A DNA stretch of 64,000 nucleotides from Algoriphagus marinus. GTDB taxonomy: Bacteria; Bacteroidota; Bacteroidia; Cytophagales; Cyclobacteriaceae. The position numbers and the translations under genes were made by a program. This document shows positions 18,945-26,788 of this stretch, in pieces; position 1 is the stretch's first letter; each line of letters opens with the position of its first letter. The notes beneath the pieces were generated by a model. It searched no databases. It was not told the origin of the DNA and was given only the letters and a program-made list of their open reading frames with translations. The stretch covers positions 62,001 through 126,000 of the forward strand of contig NZ_MSPQ01000014.1 of the NCBI RefSeq assembly GCF_001936475.1, read 5' to 3'.

Positions 18945-18963
18945 TTGTTAGTTATACTAACAA
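18945..18963. promoter_or_regulatory. Palindrome at cassette boundary, copy B
   Basis: Same 19-bp palindrome (arms TTGTTAGT / ACTAACAA) as at 16713-16731. Sequence beyond it (CCGGCTGATG) differs from copy A, so the repeated unit ends here. Confidence 0.6.
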
Positions 18964-19046
18964 CCGGCTGATGATAAAGGCTTTAATTCTAAAAACTAAC
19001 CTTAATTTCAAAAAACCTAAATCATATCTTGGTTCAAGATCCATGC

Positions 19047-19204
19047 GAATTTCTATTGCATTAGCACTTTCACTCGAACCCCAAATGGAGCGCGAACTTT
19101 TCCTTACAGTCACCTATGTGATCGTCGTTTTCTCCATTATCGCACAGGGATTGACCATTGGTTCTTTGGTGAAAAAAGTCTTAACCACCTATGAAGAAAA
19201 ATAA
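19047..19204 (+). pseudogene. Truncated 3' end of the Na+/H+ antiporter (fragment 2, probably native end)
   Basis: It encodes RISIALALSLEPQMEREL through to the stop in one frame, ending KKVLTTYEEK where the intact gene ends KRVLSKEKAS. No 5' part of the gene is present; an ATG at 18971 in the same frame appears fortuitous. Its downstream flank is unlike the cassettes. It is therefore the best candidate for the original chromosomal end of the antiporter, displaced by cassette integration. Confidence 0.85.
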
Positions 19205-19282
19205 CTGATTTGATCAAACCAATTATTTTCTAACAATTAATAATATGTGCTTATCTTAAAATTCAAACCATAATAAATGCAC

Positions 19283-19389
19283 GTGAAATCAAGCTTGCCT
19301 GAGGCAAACAGACCTGACCTAGAACGTCACACTGGGATGATTAAATGCTGGGAGATTCCATATGGCCGTTAAGGAGAAATTAAAATCAT
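19283..19389 (+). repeat. ATGA-bounded upstream repeat, tandem copy 1
   Basis: It begins GTGAAATCAAGC, contains GTCACACTGGGATGATTAAA and GGGAGATTCCATATGGCC, and ends AAATTAAAATCAT before the next ATGAAAT. The head region (TTGCCTGAGGCAA, itself a small palindrome) differs from other copies. Confidence 0.75.
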
Positions 19390-19476
19390 ATGAAATGCCC
19401 ATGAGGAAAGTTCTCACACAGGGGAATGATTACCTAGGGCATTCCGTGTGGTAATTAAAAATCAAATTATAAACAT
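19390..19476 (+). repeat. ATGA-bounded upstream repeat, tandem copy 2 (diverged)
   Basis: An 87-bp unit starting ATGAAATGCCCATGAGG and ending AATTATAAACAT. Its centre forms a good hairpin: CACACAGGGGAATG pairs with CATTCCGTGTG around ATTACCTAGGG, apart from two unpaired bases in the left arm. This is the clearest sign that the family can fold as RNA. Confidence 0.7.
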
Positions 19477-19565
19477 ATGAAATCTAGCATGACTAAAAAG
19501 TCACACACTGGGATGATTAAATGCTGCGAGATTCCATATGGCCATTAAGAAGAAATTAAAATCAT
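19477..19565 (+). repeat. ATGA-bounded upstream repeat, tandem copy 3
   Basis: An 89-bp unit with head ATGAAATCTAGCATGACTAA, core AGTCACACACTGGGATGATT, TGCGAGATTCCATATGGCC and tail AAATTAAAATCAT, ending at the start codon of the serine hydrolase at 19566. Confidence 0.85.
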
Positions 19566-21146
19566 ATGAAAACAAATCACATACTAGTTCGAACTATTTA
19601 TCTAAGCTTATTTCTTTTTTCTTGTTCTACTTCTGAAAAAGAAACTAAACTAGAGCTTACTCCCGTTCAAGTTTTTTCATTGGATTATAAAGCTCCAGCT
19701 TTCAAAAATGATCAGCGCGCAGAAAAAATAAAAACGATTTCAAGTGACCTTCAGGAATTGATGTCGTCTTATTCGAAAGCAAATAATATCCCGGGAATAG
19801 CTTATGGTATTGTTGTAGATGGTGAATTGGTGATCTCATCTGCTGTAGGAGTTTTGGATATTGAAAAAGAAAGCCCAGTTACAACCTCTTCAGAATTCCG
19901 AATTGCCTCCATGACCAAAAGCTTTACGGCTATGGCAATTCTCAAGCTTAGAGATGAAGGCAAGCTTTCCCTCAATGATCCTGTATCCAAGTACATTCCG
20001 GAAATGGAAAACCACAGGTATTTGACCAAAGATTCCCCAATAATTGACATTGAGAATTTGCTGACCATGACCGCTGGTTTCCCGGAAGATAATCCATGGG
20101 GTGACCGCCAACTTGATGAGACGAATCAAATGCTATTGGACTTGATCAGCGAAGGCTTAACTTCTTCCAATGTCCCTTCATATACCTATGAATACAGCAA
20201 CACAGGCTATGCGATGCTGGGATATATAGTATCTCAAGTTTCGGGAAAACCATATCAGGAATATATCAAGGAAGAAATTCTCAATCCTTTGGGCATGACT
20301 CATACCTATTGGGAAGTGGATGAAGTACCTTCCGAACAATTAGCAATTGGTTACCGATGGGAAGATGAGGAATGGAAATTAGAACCCATGCTTCATGATG
20401 GCTCCTTTGGATCAATGGGAGGTTTAATCACCTCCATAGAGGATTTTAGTAAGTATGTTAGCTTTCACCTTTCTGCTTGGCCTCCAAGGAATAATGAGGA
20501 AGCCGGACCTTTAAAGAGGAGTTCCCTAAGAGAAATGCATACTCCCCAATTCCCTAGGCTTAATACTAATTCAACCAATTTCCTTGAAAATCCATGTCCT
20601 GTTGTCGCTGGATATGGATATGGCTTAGGAATCTATCAAAACTGCGATGGATTAAAATGGGTTTCACATGGAGGAGCACTGCCCGGTTTTGGTAGTAATT
20701 ACGTGTTTTATCCAGAGTATGGCATAGGAATCATGGCATTTTGTAACCTTACCTACACTACTCCTTGGCAACTGAAGGAAATCGAAAAATTGATCTTTGA
20801 TCAACTAGATTTACAACCAAGAGAACTGCCCATTTCATCCATTTTAGAAAAAAGGAAAAATCAGATTGCCGAAACTTTCCAACAAGGAGAAAATGCCTTA
20901 ATGGCCGAAATATTTGCCGAAAACTTCTTCTTAGATGAAAGCAGAGATCATAGAATTCAAGGGATTTCAAAAGCATTATCCAAAGCAGGTCGGATAACTT
21001 CAGTGACTGATTTAGTGCCTCAGAATCAATTAAGAGGAGGTTTTAGATTGAAAGGAGAAAATGGAGATGTCGCAATTTTCTTCACACTTACCCCCGAAAA
21101 AGATCCAAAAGTCCAACAACTGGATTTTGTATTTGTAGAGAAATAA
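19566..21146 (+). CDS. Lipoprotein serine hydrolase, beta-lactamase/PBP4* family
   Basis: This 526-residue protein has a lipoprotein signal (lipobox LFSC, Cys20). The beta-lactamase-related domain spans about 65-415 with the S-x-x-K nucleophile SMTK (Ser115-Lys118), the YSN motif (Tyr210) and the third box SHGGALPGFGS. The C-terminal about 100 residues form an extra small domain typical of this family. Such enzymes act as D-aminopeptidases, esterases or carboxypeptidases; antibiotic resistance cannot be inferred. Three tandem repeat elements form its upstream leader. Confidence 0.9.
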   Translation: MKTNHILVRTIYLSLFLFSCSTSEKETKLELTPVQVFSLDYKAPAFKNDQRAEKIKTISSDLQELMSSYSKANNIPGIAYGIVVDGELVISSAVGVLDIEKESPVTTSSEFRIASMTKSFTAMAILKLRDEGKLSLNDPVSKYIPEMENHRYLTKDSPIIDIENLLTMTAGFPEDNPWGDRQLDETNQMLLDLISEGLTSSNVPSYTYEYSNTGYAMLGYIVSQVSGKPYQEYIKEEILNPLGMTHTYWEVDEVPSEQLAIGYRWEDEEWKLEPMLHDGSFGSMGGLITSIEDFSKYVSFHLSAWPPRNNEEAGPLKRSSLREMHTPQFPRLNTNSTNFLENPCPVVAGYGYGLGIYQNCDGLKWVSHGGALPGFGSNYVFYPEYGIGIMAFCNLTYTTPWQLKEIEKLIFDQLDLQPRELPISSILEKRKNQIAETFQQGENALMAEIFAENFFLDESRDHRIQGISKALSKAGRITSVTDLVPQNQLRGGFRLKGENGDVAIFFTLTPEKDPKVQQLDFVFVEK

Positions 21147-21236
21147 GGTAGGAAGTGCTTCTAGAAGATTGCCTGAATCAGACAGTATAAAATCCACAAC
21201 AAAAGAAAAGAATTAGTCACAAACTAAAGGCAAGCA

Positions 21237-21902
21237 CTACTTTTCAAAAGTAATCGCCTCTGGATTTGCTCCCAACTTCTCTAGGATTTCACTGATAGCC
21301 TTTACCATCGGATCAGGCCCACAAACGTAAAAATGCTGTGAAAAATCTTGCACATGCTTTTCTAGAAAGTCCTTGTCTATTCTTCCATTTTCATGGCCTG
21401 AAACCTTCTCCTTTTCTAAAATAGAGATAAAATCTCCTCCAAGGATCTCTTTGAAATATCCTTCCAGGATCACATCATCCTTCGTCTTATTTGCAAAAAA
21501 CAGTCTGTTTCCGGATAGTTCTCCTTTTTCTTTCAATGATTTTAATATGGCAATAAAAGGTGTGACACCAGCTCCACCGGCGATAAAAACGCCCTTTCCA
21601 TTGTATTGAATTGCACCCCATGAGTCATTCACGATAAGCTCATCCCCTACTACTAACCGATCCAGCTGATTGGTAACCCCATCATGATCTGCATAGGATT
21701 TGATCACAAATTCCAGATGATCGTCTTCAGGTAAAGAGGTAAATGTGAATGGTCGTAATTCAGATTTCCATTCTTCTTTATTGATTGCCAGTTCTGTTGC
21801 TTGACCAGGAACGAATGAATAACCATCTGGCTTCTCAACTTTATATTGTTTTACGTCATGAGTCAAGGTCTGTATATCGAGTATTTTTAAAGTATTCGGC
21901 AT
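21237..21902 (-). CDS. FNR-like flavodoxin/ferredoxin reductase
   Basis: This 221-residue enzyme has an FAD-binding beta-barrel with RPFTFTSLP (the RxYS/T-type flavin motif), followed by an NAD(P)-binding domain with GVFIAGGAGVTPFIAI and the terminal YVCGPDPMV. It lacks a [2Fe-2S] domain. The family moves electrons between NAD(P)H and a small redox protein. The physiological partner is not encoded nearby. It converges with the serine hydrolase and is transcribed alone. Confidence 0.88.
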   Translation of the reverse strand: MPNTLKILDIQTLTHDVKQYKVEKPDGYSFVPGQATELAINKEEWKSELRPFTFTSLPEDDHLEFVIKSYADHDGVTNQLDRLVVGDELIVNDSWGAIQYNGKGVFIAGGAGVTPFIAILKSLKEKGELSGNRLFFANKTKDDVILEGYFKEILGGDFISILEKEKVSGHENGRIDKDFLEKHVQDFSQHFYVCGPDPMVKAISEILEKLGANPEAITFEK

Positions 21903-22058
21903 GCTATTTTTAAAGTTGGTTCTATTATATCAAACGTACTACAGCATAATTGTTTAAGTAAACGTTGATTTATTCAAATCCCTTAATCACACTATTCTTT
22001 TTTAAGCCCCTAATTCTTCTGTGATTTGGCTATCTTGTGGCCTCTTAAAACAAACCTT

Positions 22059-22151
22059 ATGAAATCGAGCATGACTCAAAAGTCACACACTTGGATGATT
22101 AACCTAAATGCGAGATTCCATATGACCTATAAAAATCAAATTATAAACCTT
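22059..22151 (+). repeat. ATGA-bounded upstream repeat
   Basis: A 93-bp unit (31 codons) with head ATGAAATCGAGCATGACTCA, core AGTCACACACTTGGATGATT, TGCGAGATTCCATATGACC and tail AATTATAAACCTT, ending at the ATG at 22152. It is open in the frame of the downstream gene, which creates a false N-terminal extension. Confidence 0.85.
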
Positions 22152-23054
22152 ATGAAAAATTATTTCAATTTAACACTATCACTGGCTTTGATAGCAGCTG
22201 TAGGATTTACAGCATGCAACTCTAAAACCGGGACGGAAGAAAGTACCGAAGTAGTCGAAACACAGACGACTTCTTTCGGAGGCCTGGCCCTTTACACCCT
22301 TCGTGATTCTATGGCAAGTAACCCAAAAGCCACACTCCAGGCCGTAGCGGATGCTGGATATGCTTACGTGGAAACAGCCAATTACGAAGACGGTAAATTT
22401 TATGGAATGGCACCTGCCGATTTCAAAGCTTACCTAGAATCCATTGGACTAACTGCAAAGAGCGCTCATATGGGCATGGTCAATCTAGAAAATGCGGATC
22501 AATTAATTGCAGATGCAAAAGCTGCAGGAATTAGCTATTTCGTCATTCCGGTTCCTCCAATGGGCATGTTCACCTTTGGTCCTGATGGAATGGGCATGAA
22601 AGGTACAGCTGCTGAATTGGCAACTATCTTGAACACCCTTGGTGAAAAATGTTCTGCAGCTGGATTGAAGTTATTGTATCACAACCATGATTTCGAATTC
22701 AAGCCAATGGCTGATGGAAGCGCAATGATTGATTATCTGTTAGAAAATTGCAATTCAGACAACGTAAACTTTCAGATGGATCTATTTTGGGTGACCAAAG
22801 CAGGAGTTGATCCCTTGACATACTTCGAGAAATATCCGGGAAGATTCAAAGCATGGCATGTAAAAGACATGAATGCGGAAGGAAATTTTGCTCCGGTTGG
22901 AACTGGCTCGATTGATTTCAAAAGAATTTTGGCTGAGAAAGTAAAGTCCGGAATGGAATATTACTTGGTAGAGCAAGATCAGACTTTTGGTCTTGACCCA
23001 ATGGAAGCGGTCAAAACCAGCCATAAAGGATTAGAAGAAATAGGTTTTAATTAA
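22152..23054 (+). CDS. Lipoprotein sugar phosphate isomerase/epimerase (TIM barrel)
   Basis: This 300-residue protein starts at 22152, because upstream in-frame codons belong to the repeat element. The chosen start gives a lipobox (GFTAC, Cys22). The xylose-isomerase-like TIM-barrel domain fills the rest: LALYTLRDSM, GYAYVETANY, SAHMGM, LLYHNHDFEF, NFQMDLFWVTKAG, WHVKDMN and YYLVEQDQT, with conserved metal-binding His, Asp and Glu residues. Exported members of this family are common in Bacteroidota near carbohydrate catabolism genes; the substrate is unknown. A strong terminator follows. Confidence 0.9.
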   Translation: MKNYFNLTLSLALIAAVGFTACNSKTGTEESTEVVETQTTSFGGLALYTLRDSMASNPKATLQAVADAGYAYVETANYEDGKFYGMAPADFKAYLESIGLTAKSAHMGMVNLENADQLIADAKAAGISYFVIPVPPMGMFTFGPDGMGMKGTAAELATILNTLGEKCSAAGLKLLYHNHDFEFKPMADGSAMIDYLLENCNSDNVNFQMDLFWVTKAGVDPLTYFEKYPGRFKAWHVKDMNAEGNFAPVGTGSIDFKRILAEKVKSGMEYYLVEQDQTFGLDPMEAVKTSHKGLEEIGFN

Positions 23055-23077
23055 ACCAGATCTACTTGTGACAAGAA

Positions 23078-23106
23078 AGCCAATCGCTCTACGGTTGGCT
23101 TTTTTA
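23078..23106 (+). terminator. Rho-independent terminator
   Basis: AGCCAATCG / CGGTTGGCT (9 bp with one G-T pair), then TTTTTA, 23 bp past the isomerase stop. Confidence 0.85.
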
Positions 23107-23163
23107 TTTCCTTTGAGACAAAAGTCCTAGTAATTGATTTTGTAGAAACCGAAATTGCCTGCT

Positions 23164-23271
23164 ATGAGTAACAGCTCCATCGTGATAATCCTGGCAGTTC
23201 TAATCCTTCACTTTTTGATTGGAATCGGCTATTTGCTTTACAAGATCTTTGGGAAAGGCAAGGGTAAATAA
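23164..23271 (+). CDS. 35-residue single-span membrane protein
   Basis: A short frame encodes MSNSSIVIILAVLILHFLIG, then IGYLLYKIFGKGKGK. One hydrophobic helix with a polar N-terminus and a basic C-terminus predicts an inner-membrane miniprotein with the tail in the cytoplasm. It lies between two terminators, so it has its own transcript if it is expressed. No function can be assigned. The composition is too ordered for chance, but the gene is unproven. Confidence 0.55.
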   Translation: MSNSSIVIILAVLILHFLIGIGYLLYKIFGKGKGK

Positions 23272-23294
23272 TCACTTATCAGGTGAAAAATAAA

Positions 23295-23326
23295 AAAACC
23301 ACTTCCAAATTATCAGAAGTGGTTTT
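23295..23326. terminator. Bidirectional terminator
   Basis: AAAACCACTTC / GAAGTGGTTTT (11-bp stem) with A-run before and T-run after. It serves the small gene on the plus strand and the DOMON-like gene on the minus strand. Confidence 0.85.
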
Positions 23327-23348
23327 CAAAAGTTTTAGAAATCATTCT

Positions 23349-24851
23349 CTAAAGCAAAAGAGTCAAATTTCGATGCGTCGGATTTTTACCGACCCAGTTA
23401 TAGCCATTAGTCGTACGAGCCCAAGCAATTAAGACAAAACTATAAGCACAGGATTGAGGAGGTCTCCAATTGCCCCTAGGAGGAATAGATCGGTTGACAA
23501 ATCCCTGCCAATTACCCATTGAAGGGGTATAAGTCTCATTGAAGATCGTTGCACTTTGGTTATCCCCATAGGTCGCATAAAATGAAACCGCCCTCAAATT
23601 CCCCTCAGCATCATTTGCAGTTAATCGGAAATTCAATCCGTCAGGCGCTGCTCCAATATTCTCGATTGCACAGGCTGATACTTCATTGGATCCATGTCGA
23701 ATACTTTCTATTATCGTTGAAGGAAGATGATTATCGATCAAGAGACGAATTGTCTGCGAATCCTGTGGTTGATCTATAAACCCAATTCGTTTGTAGAAAG
23801 TAACCTTGATCTGATACAAACCGGGCAGTAAGGCAGTGGTTGGAAACTGAATCAAAAGGTCATCTATCGAATAATCCGAAGCTGGATTTGGTAGCTCATA
23901 AAATCCCAAGGAAGATGCAGAAAAAGATTCTAGCAGATAAGTGGAACCATTCCACCTATAGTTGGACCAATTGGAAATCAGCCTTGAAAACGAGGCGCCT
24001 GGACCAGCTATCTCTACCCGATATTTCCTGACGTTAGCACTATAAAGGTTTTGTAGTTTATTTCTATTTCCAATAAGATTTAAGGTCCCTCCAAATGCGG
24101 CATTGTCCACCTTGAGAAAATATCCTGGATCTGTAGTGGCTCTTCCTGTTGCATCTATTTTAGTCGTAGGAATAAATCCTACACTTCCAATCAATGGACC
24201 CATTAAGGAAGGTGAAATCACCGGTTTTCTAGAAAGAATAAGCTGTCTAAGCTTAGTAAAATCTCTATAAAAATTACCAGGGAAATCAGTGGTAAACGCC
24301 GGTCTGCTGGATCTAACGCGAAATCCAAAATAAGTATATGGAGTACTCAAAGGCCAGGAGAGCGCTACATTAATTTCTTTCAAATCAATCCGAAACTTCC
24401 AGATTCGGTGTGAGGTACTGGAATTTGGGCTGGGGCCAAACTCCTGAACGACCTCTGAATCGGAAGGGTCGGACAATAAACCAGTCCATTTACCTGGACC
24501 CAGATATTTTTGAATCCCAAGCTCATTGGGTTTCCCAGGATACAAACCATAATTGATATCCTGATTAGCGGTGATAGCCCGATCCCTATTGGTATCGAAA
24601 CTTAGCCAAAAATAATCGTTGGTACTTGGGTCATTTCCAGTATCGTCCACGACGTCCAGAGCCAAGTACAAAAATCTGGCATCATTCTTTGCAAGAACAA
24701 AACCTCGTGAAAACTTCAATGATCCAGCGTTTTCCCAATCTCCGCTATTTATCGGAGTATTAAGATTTATCGGATTGACAGCCCACTCACTTTTAAGCGG
24801 AAATGCGAAAAGAAGTGGTGTTGTGATGGTTAAATTTTTAAGCTTAGCCAT
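23349..24851 (-). CDS. Large protein with N-terminal DOMON/CBM9-like fold
   Basis: This 500-residue protein contains an N-terminal 200-residue segment with the pattern of a DOMON/CBM9-like beta-sandwich (FLYLALDVVDDTGNDP, FWLSFDTNRD, HRIWKFRIDL). The middle and C-terminal parts are beta-rich, with immunoglobulin-like features (LLIQFPTTALLPGLYQIKVT, NLRAVSFYATYGDN). No classical signal peptide is visible; the first 22 residues are only mildly hydrophobic. A binding or structural role is likely. A 9-bp-arm palindrome lies 94 bp upstream. I do not recognise a specific family. Confidence 0.7.
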   Translation of the reverse strand: MAKLKNLTITTPLLFAFPLKSEWAVNPINLNTPINSGDWENAGSLKFSRGFVLAKNDARFLYLALDVVDDTGNDPSTNDYFWLSFDTNRDRAITANQDINYGLYPGKPNELGIQKYLGPGKWTGLLSDPSDSEVVQEFGPSPNSSTSHRIWKFRIDLKEINVALSWPLSTPYTYFGFRVRSSRPAFTTDFPGNFYRDFTKLRQLILSRKPVISPSLMGPLIGSVGFIPTTKIDATGRATTDPGYFLKVDNAAFGGTLNLIGNRNKLQNLYSANVRKYRVEIAGPGASFSRLISNWSNYRWNGSTYLLESFSASSLGFYELPNPASDYSIDDLLIQFPTTALLPGLYQIKVTFYKRIGFIDQPQDSQTIRLLIDNHLPSTIIESIRHGSNEVSACAIENIGAAPDGLNFRLTANDAEGNLRAVSFYATYGDNQSATIFNETYTPSMGNWQGFVNRSIPPRGNWRPPQSCAYSFVLIAWARTTNGYNWVGKNPTHRNLTLLL

Positions 24852-24944
24852 GATTTATTGGGTTGAAATAAAAAGAAAACTATAAACAGAAATCTCCTGA
24901 AAAAATGGAGACAGAAACCTAATCCCGTGAGAGGGAACCGAAAC

Positions 24945-24963
24945 TACTTAGTTTAACTAAGTA
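24945..24963. promoter_or_regulatory. Operator-like palindrome
   Basis: TACTTAGTT-T-AACTAAGTA is a perfect inverted repeat with 9-bp arms, 94 bp upstream of the DOMON-like gene start. Its size and spacing suit a homodimeric repressor or activator; the regulator is unknown. Confidence 0.5.
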
Positions 24964-25237
24964 TATATGTTTGAAAATCAATTACTTAAATATAATGATT
25001 CACAGTTAAAAAATCACTTTTCCGGTTACTTTTTTAAGAAAAGTGGGAATTTTTGGAAAATTAAGTTCGATTTAAAGGTATTTATGATAACAGACTACTA
25101 CGTGATGAACTGATTTTATTTGCTGTTCCAGGAATCCAATTGAGTGAAGGCAAGTATGACTGATGCAGAACAACTTTAGATTTTACGTCACTTTTTTTAG
25201 GATATTTCCAACAAGTGTTATAAAAATGGGGATAAAA

Positions 25238-25274
25238 AAATAGCCTTAAGAAAGAATCCCAAGGCTATTTTTTT
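25238..25274 (-). terminator. Bidirectional-type terminator after fumarylacetoacetase
   Basis: AAATAGCCTT / AAGGCTATTT with an A-run on one side and seven T on the other. It lies just beyond the 3' end of the minus-strand fahA gene. Confidence 0.85.
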
Positions 25275-25286
25275 ATTGTATTCGAT

Positions 25287-26555
25287 TTATTTAGCAGGTA
25301 AAACTTTAGCACTTACTTCGCCAAAGCCAACTCGGATTCCATCCTTTTCACCAAAGCCTTTCATAATTACCGTATCTCCATCTTCAATAAACTTTCGCTC
25401 CTCTCCTGAATCTAATTTCACGGGCTTGGTGCCTTTCCAGGAAAGTTCCAGCATAGATCCATAGGAATTCTCATCTTTTCCGGAAATGGTCCCAGAAGCC
25501 ATCATATCGCCAACATTGATATTACAGCCATTCACAGTATGGTGTGCCAATTGTTGAGCAACATTCCAATACATGTATTTGAAATTTGAAGTAGCCACTT
25601 TAGATGCTTTTTGACCTTCCGGCTGAATATATACTTCGAGCTTTAAATCAAAATTTCCTGGTTTTTCACATTTCAGATAGTCTAATACTTCGGGTTCTTG
25701 AACTGGCCCTTGGGTTCGGAACTGCTCTAAAGCTTCAATAGTCACTACCCATGGGGAAATGGAGGAGGCAAAACTTTTGCCCAAAAAAGGACCTAAAGGC
25801 ACGTATTCCCAAGCTTGAATATCGCGAGCCGACCAGTCATTGAATAATACGAATCCAAAAATGTATTCCTCTGCTTCGTCGGTTGAGATCGAATCTCCAA
25901 GTTTGGTTTGCTTGCCGGTAATAAATGCCAACTCTAACTCAAAATCCAATCTTCTGCTCGGGCCAAATGCAGGAACTTCCATATCAGGATCTTTAAACTG
26001 TCCTTTTGGTCTAGTGATGGGCACTCCGGATGGGATGATTGAAGAAGCTCTTCCATGGTATCCTACCGGCAGATGCTTCCAGTTTGGCAACAAGGCATTC
26101 TCCGGATCCCGAAACATTTTCCCCACATTAGTGGCATGCTCAATGCTGCTGTAAAAGTCAGTATAATCTCCAATTTTGACAGGTAAAAGCATCTCAGCCT
26201 CTCTTCTATTGACCATCACTTTTCCACGAATCGAATGATCACGAAGTTCTTCATTATCCGCCAAAAGCAATTGCTGTACCCGTTCCCGGATTTTTCTGGT
26301 TTGAACTTTACCCAATGCAATCAAATCATTGAGGAATTCATTTAAAAAAATTCCTTCTGTCAAAAATAGATTCCCAAAAAAGCCTTCTTGATCTAAAACG
26401 CTTAAATCAACAATCTTGTCACCTATCGCAATCCCCACTCTTGGACTAAGTTTTTTATTTTTAAAAACTCCAAACGGAAGGTTGTAGATGGTGAAATCTG
26501 AATTCTTGGGAACTTCCACCCAAGTGCTAAGGGTGTTGGTGGGACTATCGCTCAT
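25287..26555 (-). CDS. fahA: Fumarylacetoacetase
   Basis: This 422-residue protein matches fumarylacetoacetate hydrolase in full: an N-terminal SH3-like domain (FTIYNLPFGVFKN, RVGIAIGDKIVDLS), then the catalytic beta-roll domain with DYTDFYSSIEHATNVG, HLPVGYHGRASS, RPKGQ, FELELAFITGK, NDWSARDIQAWEYVPLGPF and MASGTISGKDENSYGSML. The enzyme splits fumarylacetoacetate into fumarate and acetoacetate, the last step of tyrosine degradation. Other tyrosine pathway genes are not adjacent. It is transcribed alone with its own terminator. Confidence 0.95.
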   Translation of the reverse strand: MSDSPTNTLSTWVEVPKNSDFTIYNLPFGVFKNKKLSPRVGIAIGDKIVDLSVLDQEGFFGNLFLTEGIFLNEFLNDLIALGKVQTRKIRERVQQLLLADNEELRDHSIRGKVMVNRREAEMLLPVKIGDYTDFYSSIEHATNVGKMFRDPENALLPNWKHLPVGYHGRASSIIPSGVPITRPKGQFKDPDMEVPAFGPSRRLDFELELAFITGKQTKLGDSISTDEAEEYIFGFVLFNDWSARDIQAWEYVPLGPFLGKSFASSISPWVVTIEALEQFRTQGPVQEPEVLDYLKCEKPGNFDLKLEVYIQPEGQKASKVATSNFKYMYWNVAQQLAHHTVNGCNINVGDMMASGTISGKDENSYGSMLELSWKGTKPVKLDSGEERKFIEDGDTVIMKGFGEKDGIRVGFGEVSAKVLPAK

Positions 26556-26788
26556 GTGTAGCTAATCTTTGAAGTCGCAAATTTAGGACTTCAAAAGGAA
26601 AACAAAAGGATTAACTGAAAAGAGCTTGAATTCAATTCCAAAATAAGCTTAATATTTTTCCATGGGATCAGGAAAACACTAGCACATATTACCCAAAGCC
26701 ATTTAACGTCTTCTTTTTCCGTTCCTAAAAAAAAGTAGATAAAGTAAACCTTGATGATTAACTTAAACTAAAATCCAATTTCTCTTCT

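Larger units (their letters stand above)
19205..19565. other. Non-coding spacer filled with upstream repeats
   Basis: After about 75 bp of AT-rich sequence following the antiporter fragment, the remainder consists of three head-to-tail ATGA-bounded repeats (19283, 19390, 19477). No gene was seen. Confidence 0.75.
24852..25286. other. Intergenic region with palindrome and terminator
   Basis: This 435-bp AT-rich gap separates the DOMON-like gene from fumarylacetoacetase on the same strand. It contains the palindrome at 24945-24963 and the terminator hairpin at 25238-25270. I found no convincing reading frame. Confidence 0.6.

Noticed and set aside
18971-19204. Separate 77-residue gene
   Set aside because: Only residues encoded from about 19047 are antiporter-derived; the preceding codons look random and no 5' gene part exists.
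19566-21146. Antibiotic-resistance beta-lactamase
   Set aside because: The SxxK and YSN motifs place it in the broad class C/PBP4* superfamily; the lipoprotein signal and extra C-terminal domain fit housekeeping serine hydrolases.
22026-22151. N-terminal extension of the TIM-barrel lipoprotein
   Set aside because: It is encoded by the dispersed upstream repeat, which happens to be open in frame; the ATG at 22152 gives a proper lipoprotein signal.
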